A stretch of 19,434 nucleotides of DNA from an uncultured Lachnospiraceae bacterium (GTDB taxonomy: Bacteria; Bacillota; Clostridia; Lachnospirales; Lachnospiraceae): contig CATZYB010000023.1 in the NCBI GenBank assembly GCA_958426095.1, positions 1 through 19,434 of the forward strand. Reading direction: 5' to 3'. The stretch's first letter is position 1, and every line of letters starts with the position of its first letter. The notes under the pieces are model-generated. The model was not told the DNA's origin. It saw nothing but the letters and a program-made list of their open reading frames with translations, and searched no databases. Both the position numbers and the translations under genes were made by a program. Shown in pieces: positions 1 through 7,613 of the stretch.

Positions 1-65
1 ATGCCTGCTTATTTTTAGCGGAGCCGTCTGCGGTATTCTTGATGTTGACGAACTGGAGGTATGGG

Positions 66-2294
66 GTGAAGTACGCAGATATAATCGTGGATATATCTCT
101 TGATGCGCTGGATCGGGTATTTCAATACATCGTACCGGAATCGATGAAGCGGGAGATCCGGGTGGGAAGCCAGGTGACGGTGCCTTTTGGCAAAGGAAAC
201 CGGACGGTCCGGGGATATGTTGTTGGTTTTTCTGATGTGGCGGAATATGAATCGAATAAGCTGAAAGAGATCGAGGAGATACAAAAAGGCTCTATGGTCG
301 TAGAGTCTCAGATGATTTGTCTGGCGGACTGGATGAGCCGGGTTTACGGCTGCACCCGTGCCCAGTCATTGAAAACGGTGCTGAATGTGAAACGGCGTGT
401 CCGGGGCGGCACAAAGAGGATTTATCGACTGGCTGTGTCCCGGGCTGATGCGGAGAAAGAAATGAAAAGACTGGCGGTTCAGCCAAGATTTGCATCACGG
501 GCTGCTCTGCTGGCCCTTTTGCTGGATGACGACAGCGGAAAGGGTATAGCGGAGACGGAAATGAAAAAGAAAGTTCCGTCGCCGGAAGCTGCTTTAAAGA
601 CTTTGATGAAGCATGGATGGATTGAAGTTCTGGAAGCTTCGGATTATCGGATTCCCTATTTGGAGGCCAGTGACGGCAAGCGGGTTTTGCTTAACCGGGA
701 ACAGCAGCAGGCTGTGGAAGGGATCATTGCCGATGAACGGCAGGTACATCTTTTATACGGCGTCACGGGCAGCGGCAAAACGGAAGTTTACATGCAGTTG
801 ATTGAACGGATTCTGGCATCAGGACGGCAGGCCATCGTGCTGATCCCTGAAATTTCTCTGACTTATCAGAATATCGCCCGGTTTCGTCAGAGGTTTGGAC
901 GCCGGGTTTCGGTCATGAATTCGAAGATGTCTGACGGCGAGCGTTACGATCAGTATATCCAGGCGAAAAATGGGGAAATTGATATTATGATCGGTCCCCG
1001 TTCTGCATTGTTTACGCCATTTCCGAATCTGGGCCTGATCATTATTGATGAAGAGCAGGATGGGGCATATAAAAATGATACGACACCGAAATATCATGCG
1101 GTGGATGTGGCTGTACAGCGGATGAAATTGTGCGGAGGCAAGGTCGTTCTTGGCTCGGCGACACCTTCGGTAGTGACCTATGACAGGGCGGTCCGGGGAA
1201 TCTATGGACTCCATCGCCTTGAAAAGCGGGTGTCCGGGGGGACGATGGCACAGACAGAGATCGTTGATTTAAGAGAGGAACTGCGGCAGAAAAATTATTC
1301 CATTTTCAGCCGCAGACTTCAGGAAGAAATCGAAAAACGCCTTGAAAGAAGAGAACAGATTTTACTGTTTCTGAACCGGAGAGGCTATGCGGGATTCATA
1401 TCCTGCCGAAGCTGCGGTCATGTCATCCGGTGTCCGCATTGCGATATTTCTATGACTCTTCATAAGAGCGAGGGAAATATTTTAAAATGTCATTATTGCG
1501 GAATGACGCTGCCTATGCCCGGCCATTGTCCGGAATGCGGTTCACGTTATATCGGAGCTTTTGGCATGGGAACACAAAAGGTGGCTGAGATGCTTGGCAA
1601 AAGATTTCCTCAGGCCCGTATTCTTCGGGCGGACCGGGATTCAATGAGCCGTAAGAATAGCCATATGGAAGTATTTCAGGCTTTTTCAAAGGGCGAAGCG
1701 GATATCTTAGTAGGCACTCAGATGATCGTCAAGGGTCATGATTTTCCAAACGTGACGCTGGTCGGCGTTTTGGCAGCGGATTTATCTATGTTTTCGGGGG
1801 ATTATCTGGCCGGAGAGCGAACGTTCCAGCTGCTGACCCAGGCGGCCGGACGGGCCGGACGGGGAATAAAACCGGGGTTGGTCATTATACAAACTTACCA
1901 GCCGGATCATTATGCTGTGCTCTGTGCGGCGAATCAGGATTATGAGTCATTTTACAGGCAGGAAATCATGTATCGAAAGCTCATGAAATATCCGCCGGCC
2001 GGACATATGATGGCGGTGGCCGTTGAGCATGAGGACGAAATAACAGCCAGGGAAGGCGCTGTGATTCTGGCAGAAGCGATGAAAAGCGCCGGATCACGGG
2101 TACAGGTCTTACCGCCGGCTGATGGATTCCGGGCGAAAGAAAAAGATCGTTACCGAAAGGTGATTTATATAAAAAGCAATGAGATAAAAGGATTGATGGA
2201 TTGTCGGAACAAAGTCCAGGAACTTTTCCGAAGCGACGGGATGTTCCGCCAGGTGAATGTTCAGTTCGATATCGATCCGATGAATTTGTATTGA
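66..2294 (+). CDS. priA: Primosomal protein N' (PriA), replication restart helicase
   Basis: PriA is a 3'-to-5' superfamily 2 DNA helicase that recognises stalled forks and starts primosome assembly for replication restart. I chose the GTG at 66, preceded by GGAGGT (55-60, spacing 5), because the protein then begins VKYADIIVDISLD as the family does; this gives 742 residues. Visible parts: N-terminal 3'-DNA-binding domain (about 1-105), Walker A GVTGSGKT (232-239), an SF2 motif II reading DEEQ (328-331) rather than the usual DEEH, and eight zinc-binding cysteines in four CxxC pairs (447/450, 456/459, 475/478, 488/491). The later helicase motifs include VGTQMIVKGHDF and QAAGRAGRG. It opens the visible gene run; def follows after 15 bases. 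A TAG at 16-18 could be the end of an upstream gene, but too little is present to identify one. Identification is secure. Confidence 0.96.
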   Translation: MKYADIIVDISLDALDRVFQYIVPESMKREIRVGSQVTVPFGKGNRTVRGYVVGFSDVAEYESNKLKEIEEIQKGSMVVESQMICLADWMSRVYGCTRAQSLKTVLNVKRRVRGGTKRIYRLAVSRADAEKEMKRLAVQPRFASRAALLALLLDDDSGKGIAETEMKKKVPSPEAALKTLMKHGWIEVLEASDYRIPYLEASDGKRVLLNREQQQAVEGIIADERQVHLLYGVTGSGKTEVYMQLIERILASGRQAIVLIPEISLTYQNIARFRQRFGRRVSVMNSKMSDGERYDQYIQAKNGEIDIMIGPRSALFTPFPNLGLIIIDEEQDGAYKNDTTPKYHAVDVAVQRMKLCGGKVVLGSATPSVVTYDRAVRGIYGLHRLEKRVSGGTMAQTEIVDLREELRQKNYSIFSRRLQEEIEKRLERREQILLFLNRRGYAGFISCRSCGHVIRCPHCDISMTLHKSEGNILKCHYCGMTLPMPGHCPECGSRYIGAFGMGTQKVAEMLGKRFPQARILRADRDSMSRKNSHMEVFQAFSKGEADILVGTQMIVKGHDFPNVTLVGVLAADLSMFSGDYLAGERTFQLLTQAAGRAGRGIKPGLVIIQTYQPDHYAVLCAANQDYESFYRQEIMYRKLMKYPPAGHMMAVAVEHEDEITAREGAVILAEAMKSAGSRVQVLPPADGFRAKEKDRYRKVIYIKSNEIKGLMDCRNKVQELFRSDGMFRQVNVQFDIDPMNLY

Positions 2295-2309
2295 GATGGA
2301 GGAATATTT

Positions 2310-2783
2310 ATGGCACTCAGAAATATGAGATATGAGGGAGACCCGGTATTAAATAAAGTTGCAAAAGAAGTAAAAGAGCTGACACCACGGACAAAGGAAC
2401 TGATCGGCGATATGCTGGATACGATGTATCATGAAAATGGTGTTGGACTGGCGGCTCCTCAGGTAGGCATCCTGAAACGCATCTGTGTTATCGATGTGGG
2501 TGAAGGACCTTATGTATTTATCAATCCGGAAATTATAGAGTCCAGCGGTTCACAGACCGGTGAAGAAGGATGCCTGAGTGTACCTGGAAAATCCGGCATC
2601 GTTACCCGTCCGAATTATGTCAAAGCGCGGGCGCTGGATCAGAATATGAATCCGTTTGAAGTGGAGGGAACCGAACTTTTTGCAAGAGCCATGTGCCATG
2701 AGTTTGATCATCTGGACGGCCATCTCTATGTGGAAAAGGTCGAAGGCAAACTGAAAGATGTTGTCTATGAAGAAGGTGAATAA
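2310..2783 (+). CDS. def: Peptide deformylase
   Basis: The enzyme removes the formyl group from the N-terminal methionine of new proteins at the ribosome exit. All three family motifs are present in the 157 residues: GVGLAAPQVG (44-53), EEGCLSVPG (85-93) and HEFDHLDG (130-137). The metal ligands are Cys88, His130 and His134, and the catalytic acid/base is Glu131. The length is normal for a type 1 enzyme. The ATG at 2310 follows GGAGGA (2298-2303) at six bases. It lies between priA and fmt; fmt, two bases downstream, makes the formyl-methionyl-tRNA whose formyl group this enzyme later removes. That pairing is conserved across bacteria and makes co-expression likely. Confidence 0.97.
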   Translation: MALRNMRYEGDPVLNKVAKEVKELTPRTKELIGDMLDTMYHENGVGLAAPQVGILKRICVIDVGEGPYVFINPEIIESSGSQTGEEGCLSVPGKSGIVTRPNYVKARALDQNMNPFEVEGTELFARAMCHEFDHLDGHLYVEKVEGKLKDVVYEEGE

Positions 2784-2785
2784 AT

Positions 2786-3757
2786 ATGAGAGTTGTTTTT
2801 ATGGGAACGCCGGATTTTTCCGTGCCGACATTGGAAAAAATTATAGAAGCCGGACATGAAGTGGTCGGTGTGGTGACCCAGCCGGATAAGGCAAAGGGCC
2901 GGGGAAAGAAGGTGCTTTTTCCGCCGGTGAAAGAAAAAGCGTTGGAACACGATCTGACGGTATACCAGCCGAGACGGGCCAGAGAGCCGGAGTTTATCGA
3001 GCAGATGCGGGCGCTGGAACCGGATGTCATGGTCGTTGTGGCCTTTGGCCAGATTTTGCCGAAGGACTTGCTGGATATTCCGAAATACGGCTGTGTCAAT
3101 GTCCATGCGTCGTTGCTTCCGAAATATCGGGGAGCGGCGCCGATCCAGTGGGCGGTTATCCGCGGAGAAAAAGTCAGCGGTGTGACGACGATGCAGATGG
3201 ATGTGGGACTGGACACGGGAGATATGCTCTTGAAAGCGGAAGTTCCTCTGGCAGAGGATGAGACGGGTGGCAGCCTTCATGATAAGCTCAGCGTCCTTGG
3301 CGGAGATCTTCTGATCGAGACGTTAAAAGGGCTGGAAGCCGGAACGATCCGACCGGAAAAGCAGGATGACAGTCAGACTGGCGAATATGCCCGGATGCTT
3401 GACAAAGCTCTTGGAAAGATTGATTTTTCCATGACGGCCGAAGAGATCGAACGGCTTATCCGGGGGCTGGATCCATGGCCAAGCGCTTATACATCTTACC
3501 ATGGAAAGACGATGAAACTCTGGAAGGCCAGGGCCGTTTCAAATGCAGACGCAGTGCCCGACGGCTTTGCGAATGCTGCAGAAAATGCGGCGCCGGGAGA
3601 AATTTTAGCAGTAGATAAAACGGGATTTACTGTTCAGACCGGCGGCGGAGTTCTTCAGATATTGGAACTTCAGATGGAAGGCAAAAAACGGATGGATGCA
3701 GGAGCCTTCCTTCGGGGATGTCAGATGACAGCAGGCGAGATACTGGGACAGGAGTGA
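2786..3757 (+). CDS. fmt: Methionyl-tRNA formyltransferase
   Basis: This enzyme transfers a formyl group from 10-formyltetrahydrofolate to Met-tRNA(fMet), allowing bacterial translation initiation. The N-terminal formyltransferase domain has the GRGKKV loop (38-43), the catalytic Asn105 and His107 in NVHASLLPKYRGAAP, and the catalytic Asp143 in LDTGDM. The C-terminal OB-like tRNA-binding domain follows from about residue 205. Length (323) is usual. An alanine-rich, poorly conserved-looking loop (SNADAVPDGFANAAENAAP) sits inside the C-terminal domain and is probably surface-exposed. The start ATG is two bases after the def stop; its stop TGA overlaps a possible ATG of the next gene, so the cluster is read as one message. 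Confidence 0.96.
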   Translation: MRVVFMGTPDFSVPTLEKIIEAGHEVVGVVTQPDKAKGRGKKVLFPPVKEKALEHDLTVYQPRRAREPEFIEQMRALEPDVMVVVAFGQILPKDLLDIPKYGCVNVHASLLPKYRGAAPIQWAVIRGEKVSGVTTMQMDVGLDTGDMLLKAEVPLAEDETGGSLHDKLSVLGGDLLIETLKGLEAGTIRPEKQDDSQTGEYARMLDKALGKIDFSMTAEEIERLIRGLDPWPSAYTSYHGKTMKLWKARAVSNADAVPDGFANAAENAAPGEILAVDKTGFTVQTGGGVLQILELQMEGKKRMDAGAFLRGCQMTAGEILGQE

Positions 3758-3762
3758 TGTTT

Positions 3763-4491
3763 ATGTATGGATACGGCGGTATGTATTATCCGGGATTTTA
3801 TTTTGATCCAACCTATATTTTGATTCTTATTGGCGCACTGCTTTCTATGTGGGCTTCGGCCAGGGTAAAATCCACCTTTGCCCGGTATGACCGTGTGCGG
3901 AATATCCGCGGCATTACAGGAGCTCAGGCAGCGGAGACGATTCTTCATCAGGCGGGCATTTATAATGTCAGCATTCAGAGGGTCCAGGGCAGCCTGACAG
4001 ACCATTATGACCCGGCGGCGAAGATATTGCGTCTTTCAGACAGTGTGTTTGGGGCCACCAGTGTGGCGGCCATTGGTGTGGCGGCTCATGAATGCGGTCA
4101 TGCCATTCAGGACCAGAAGGATTATGCGCCGCTTCGGATCCGGACGGCGCTTGTACCGATCTGCAATTTCGGATCAAGTATCAGTTGGCCATTGATTTTG
4201 ATCGGTGTTATTATGGGCTGGAATCAGACATTGATCCGGGCAGGAATTTTTCTCTTTTTTGCAGTCGTCCTTTTTCAATTGGTAACATTGCCGGTAGAGT
4301 TCAATGCGTCCTCCAGAGCGTTAAAGATTCTTTCCTCCACCGGGCTTTTACAGGGGGATGAAAATGAGGGAGCCAGAAAGGTTCTCAGTGCGGCGGCCTT
4401 AACCTATGTAGCTGGTGCAGCGGCAAGTATTTTACAGCTCTTGCGATTGATCATATTATTCGGCGGCCGGGGACGGCGCAATGATGACTAA
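3763..4491 (+). CDS. yugP: Membrane zinc metallopeptidase, YugP family
   Basis: A membrane-embedded putative neutral zinc peptidase of the YugP type (Pfam Zn_peptidase_2); the substrate is not known for the family. With the ATG at 3763 the protein is 242 residues. It has a Tyr/Gly-rich N-terminus, a first hydrophobic helix (about 14-32), the HExxH zinc motif as HECGH (109-113), further hydrophobic segments (about 138-153, 158-177 and 209-235), and a probable third ligand Glu179 in LPVEFNASSRA. The active site lies between the first and second membrane segments. The start is uncertain: ATG 3757 overlaps the fmt stop by one base but lies only two bases from GGAG (3751-3754), whereas ATG 3763 has a spacing of eight. 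The 3' end overlaps rsmB by 11 bases. Confidence 0.88.
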   Translation: MYGYGGMYYPGFYFDPTYILILIGALLSMWASARVKSTFARYDRVRNIRGITGAQAAETILHQAGIYNVSIQRVQGSLTDHYDPAAKILRLSDSVFGATSVAAIGVAAHECGHAIQDQKDYAPLRIRTALVPICNFGSSISWPLILIGVIMGWNQTLIRAGIFLFFAVVLFQLVTLPVEFNASSRALKILSSTGLLQGDENEGARKVLSAAALTYVAGAAASILQLLRLIILFGGRGRRNDD

Positions 4492-5818
4492 TTCAGAAAA
4501 TTTAAGGGATATTGTCTGTGACCTGCTTCTGGAGATTTCGCGGGAACAGATACCGTCCCATGTGGCTATTCGCCGGATGCTGGAGAAATATCAGTATCTT
4601 GGCAGCGGAGAACGGCGGTTTATCAGCCGCCTGACCCGGGGAACGCTGGAACGTCAGATCAGTCTGGATTGGATGATCGAGCGTTTTTCCAGCGTTAAAG
4701 TAAGAAAAATGAAACCGGTCATTCGGACGATCCTTCGGATGTCGGCTTATCAGATCAAATATATGGATGGGATCCCTGATTCTGCCGTGTGCAATGAAGC
4801 GGTGAAATTGGCAAAGAAACGGGGTTTTAAAAACCTATCTGGTTTTGTCAATGGAATCCTTCGGAATATGGTTCGGAATCCTGAGAAACTGGATTTGCCG
4901 AAAGACAACGTATCTGTCTATTATTCTCAGCCTCAGTGGCTGGTGGACTACTGGACAGACTGCTATGGTAAAGAGAATACCGGGAAAATGTTTCAATGGT
5001 TTCTTGAAGAGCAGCCATTGACGGTCCGGGTGTGTAAAAAACGACTGACACCGGAAGAATTTGCCCGGCGGATGGAAACTCAGGGAGTGACGGCCATTCA
5101 AAATCCTTTGGTATCGGAAGCTTTTACATTAAAAGGATTTGATCATCTGGGAACTTTGGAAGAGTTTCGGGAAGGCCTTTGTACCGTGCAGGATGTGAGT
5201 TCCATGTTAGCGGCAAAAGCTGCCGGAGTGAAACCGACAGACAAGGTCATCGATGTGTGTGCGGCGCCGGGCGGAAAAAGTATTCAGATCAGCGAACTGT
5301 TGACCGATGGCGGTCAGGTGATTTCCAGAGATCTGACCGACGCGAAGATTGCGTTGATCGAAGAAAATATTCAGCGCATGGGTGCGGAACATATAACTGC
5401 GGAATGTCAGGACGCTCTGGTTTTTCGGACGGAGGATAAGGAAACGGCGGATGTCGTTATGGCTGATCTGCCTTGCTCCGGCCTTGGCGTTATTGGCCGG
5501 AAGGCAGATATCAAATACCGGATGAGCCGGGAGGATATGAAGGCTTTGGCAAAACTCCAGAGAGAAATCTTAAGCGTAGTCCAGGCTTATGTAAAGCCGG
5601 GGGGCTGTTTGATCTATAGTACCTGTACGGTGAACCCGGAAGAAAATGTGGAAAATGTCCGATGGTTTCAGAAAAATTTCTCTTTTGAAACGGAAAGCCT
5701 TGCAGAGCTTTTACCGGAAGGCATTTATTCGGATACAGTGGAGCGGGGATATATTCAGTTGATGCCGGGAGAATACGGCACGGATGGTTTTTTTATTGCC
5801 CGGTTCCGAAGGAGATAG
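4481..5818 (+). CDS. rsmB: 16S rRNA (cytosine-967-C5)-methyltransferase RsmB
   Basis: RsmB methylates carbon 5 of C967 in 16S rRNA using S-adenosylmethionine. The 445-residue protein has a NusB-like RNA-binding domain (about 5-135), a linker, and a Rossmann methyltransferase domain. Motif I is VCAAPGGKS (259-267). The motif IV cysteine is Cys332 in ADLPCSGLG, and the catalytic motif VI cysteine is Cys382 in YSTCTVNPEENV. The motif IV residue before Pro is Leu rather than the Ala of the E. coli type. Two ATGs stand side by side (4481, 4484); either could be used. No good ribosome site precedes them and the gene overlaps the end of the zinc peptidase gene, so translation is probably coupled. 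Confidence 0.95.
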   Translation: MMTNSENLRDIVCDLLLEISREQIPSHVAIRRMLEKYQYLGSGERRFISRLTRGTLERQISLDWMIERFSSVKVRKMKPVIRTILRMSAYQIKYMDGIPDSAVCNEAVKLAKKRGFKNLSGFVNGILRNMVRNPEKLDLPKDNVSVYYSQPQWLVDYWTDCYGKENTGKMFQWFLEEQPLTVRVCKKRLTPEEFARRMETQGVTAIQNPLVSEAFTLKGFDHLGTLEEFREGLCTVQDVSSMLAAKAAGVKPTDKVIDVCAAPGGKSIQISELLTDGGQVISRDLTDAKIALIEENIQRMGAEHITAECQDALVFRTEDKETADVVMADLPCSGLGVIGRKADIKYRMSREDMKALAKLQREILSVVQAYVKPGGCLIYSTCTVNPEENVENVRWFQKNFSFETESLAELLPEGIYSDTVERGYIQLMPGEYGTDGFFIARFRRR

Positions 5819-5821
5819 AGA

Positions 5822-6877
5822 ATGGAAAAAACAGATATCAGGTCAATGACGTTGACGGAACTGGAAGATTTTATGGTGAAAGGCCTGGGAGATAAAAAAT
5901 TTCGTGCAAAACAGATCTATGACTGGATACATGTCAAGCTGGTTCAGGATTTTGACGAGATGACGAATCTTTCAAAGGATTTACGGGAGCGGCTTAAAAG
6001 TGAGGCAACCCTTTGTTCGGTAATGATGGTTGATCGATTGGTCTCGGAAATTGACGGGACTCGGAAATATCTTTTCCGCATGGAAGACGGCAGTATCATT
6101 GAGAGCGTGCTGATGAAATATAAGCATGGAAATTCCGTGTGTATTTCTTCACAGGTCGGCTGTCGGATGGGGTGTCGTTTCTGTGCTTCCACGCTGGCCG
6201 GACTGGAACGTCATTTGACAGCGGCGGAAATGCTTGGCCAGGTCTATGCGATTCAGAGAGAATCGGGAGAACGGGTATCCAATGTGGTCATTATGGGGAC
6301 GGGAGAGCCGCTGGACAATTACGATGCAGCGGTCCGTTTCATACGGTTGATTTCCGACGAAAAAGGACTTCATATCAGTCAGAGAAATATCACCCTTTCG
6401 ACCTGTGGACTGGTGCCGGAAATTTATCGGCTGGCCGATGAACATCTGCAGATCACGCTGGCGATTTCCCTTCATGCGTCCAGTAACGAAAAGCGAAAAT
6501 CGATGATGCCGATTGCCAATAAGTATTCGATTGAAGATCTTTTAAAAGCCTGCCGTTATTATTATGATACCAATGGCCGGAGACTGACCTTTGAATATAG
6601 CCTGGCCGGCGGCGTCAATGATTCGCCGGAGGATGCCAGGGCATTGGCGCGTCTGTTGAAAGGATTTATGTGGCATGTGAATTTAATTCCTATTAATCCG
6701 GTGGAAGAGCGGGATTATGTCCAATCTGATCGGAAATCCATAGTGAATTTTAAAAATAACCTTGAAAAATATGGGGGAAATGTTACTATAAGAAGAGAAA
6801 TGGGTCGGGATATACAAGCGGCCTGTGGCCAGTTGCGCCGCAGATATATGACTCAGGTCGGAGAAAAGGAGGTATAG
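5822..6877 (+). CDS. rlmN: Dual-specificity 23S rRNA/tRNA adenosine-C2 methyltransferase RlmN
   Basis: RlmN is a radical SAM enzyme that methylates carbon 2 of A2503 in 23S rRNA and A37 of some tRNAs. The 351 residues show the radical SAM cluster motif with Cys114, Cys118 and Cys121 (QVGCRMGCRFC), the SAM-binding GEPL motif (161-164), Glu94 in the position of the conserved active-site glutamate, and the methyl-carrying Cys335 near the C-terminus (AACGQL). The presence of that last cysteine and the general sequence argue for RlmN over a radical SAM bystander. It could not be Cfr without further comparison, but the operon position (after rsmB, before the PP2C gene) is the standard rlmN locus in Firmicutes. 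The start ATG follows AAGGAG (5809-5814). Confidence 0.95.
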   Translation: MEKTDIRSMTLTELEDFMVKGLGDKKFRAKQIYDWIHVKLVQDFDEMTNLSKDLRERLKSEATLCSVMMVDRLVSEIDGTRKYLFRMEDGSIIESVLMKYKHGNSVCISSQVGCRMGCRFCASTLAGLERHLTAAEMLGQVYAIQRESGERVSNVVIMGTGEPLDNYDAAVRFIRLISDEKGLHISQRNITLSTCGLVPEIYRLADEHLQITLAISLHASSNEKRKSMMPIANKYSIEDLLKACRYYYDTNGRRLTFEYSLAGGVNDSPEDARALARLLKGFMWHVNLIPINPVEERDYVQSDRKSIVNFKNNLEKYGGNVTIRREMGRDIQAACGQLRRRYMTQVGEKEV

Positions 6878-6878
6878 A

Positions 6879-7613
6879 ATGCGGGTATTTGGAAAGACAG
6901 ACGTAGGTCTGGTCCGAAAAGTAAATCAGGATTTCATATATTATTCTCAGGTACCAGTGGGGGCTTTTCCGAATCTGTTCATTGTGGCAGACGGCATGGG
7001 CGGCCATAATGCGGGCGATTTTGCGTCCCGATATGCCGTGGAATGTTTCTTGAAGTATATTGAAATTTCAAAACCGGATGCTTTGATCCGTATGGTGGAT
7101 GAAGGTATCAAATATGCCAATCGTAAGCTGATCGAAAAAGCGGCGCAGGATGAGGCATTGAAAGGCATGGGTACAACGATGGTTGTGGCCTATATTGAGG
7201 ATGAGCAGCTTTTTGTCGGAAATATCGGCGACAGCCGGCTCTACCTTCTGGATAAGGAAATTAATCAGGTGACAGAGGACCATTCCTTTGTCGCTACGCT
7301 TGTCCGGGCAGGAGAATTGACAAAAGAGCAGGCCAGAAACCATCCGGATAAAAATATTATTACGAGGGCTGTAGGAGCGTCAGAGAATGCAAAGGTTGAC
7401 TTTTTTGAAGTGGATCTTGAGCGGGGCGACCAGATTCTTATGTGTTCCGACGGGCTTTCCAATATGGTAGAGGATGATATGTTGTTTGACATTGTAAAGA
7501 ATACATATATTGGCGATGTAGTTGATGAATTGATTGATGAAGCCAAACATAATGGCGGATTAGACAATATTGCAGTGATTGTTATTGACCCTTTTGATGT
7601 GGAGGTGAATTGA
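6879..7613 (+). CDS. stp: PP2C-type Ser/Thr protein phosphatase (Stp/PrpC)
   Basis: This metal-dependent PPM phosphatase reverses phosphorylation by the neighbouring PASTA kinase. The 244-residue catalytic domain has the family motifs in order: NQD (16-18), VADGMGGH (36-43), GMGTT (96-100), NIGDSR (115-120), CSDGLS (189-194) and GGLDNI (226-231). Asp18, Asp38, Asp191 and Asp229 are the expected metal ligands. There is no membrane segment, so it acts in the cytoplasm. The ribosome site AAGGAGGT (6866-6873) is among the best in the window. Its TGA overlaps the kinase ATG (TGATG, 7611-7615), linking synthesis of the opposing pair. Confidence 0.95.
   Translation: MRVFGKTDVGLVRKVNQDFIYYSQVPVGAFPNLFIVADGMGGHNAGDFASRYAVECFLKYIEISKPDALIRMVDEGIKYANRKLIEKAAQDEALKGMGTTMVVAYIEDEQLFVGNIGDSRLYLLDKEINQVTEDHSFVATLVRAGELTKEQARNHPDKNIITRAVGASENAKVDFFEVDLERGDQILMCSDGLSNMVEDDMLFDIVKNTYIGDVVDELIDEAKHNGGLDNIAVIVIDPFDVEVN

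Noticed and set aside
1..65. Tail of an upstream gene before priA
   Set aside because: Stops occur at 16-18 in one frame and after 100 in another; the sequence is too short to decide which frame, if any, is coding.
2620..3280. Long - strand frames opposite def and fmt
   Set aside because: They are antisense shadows of two well-supported genes and have no recognisable protein features.
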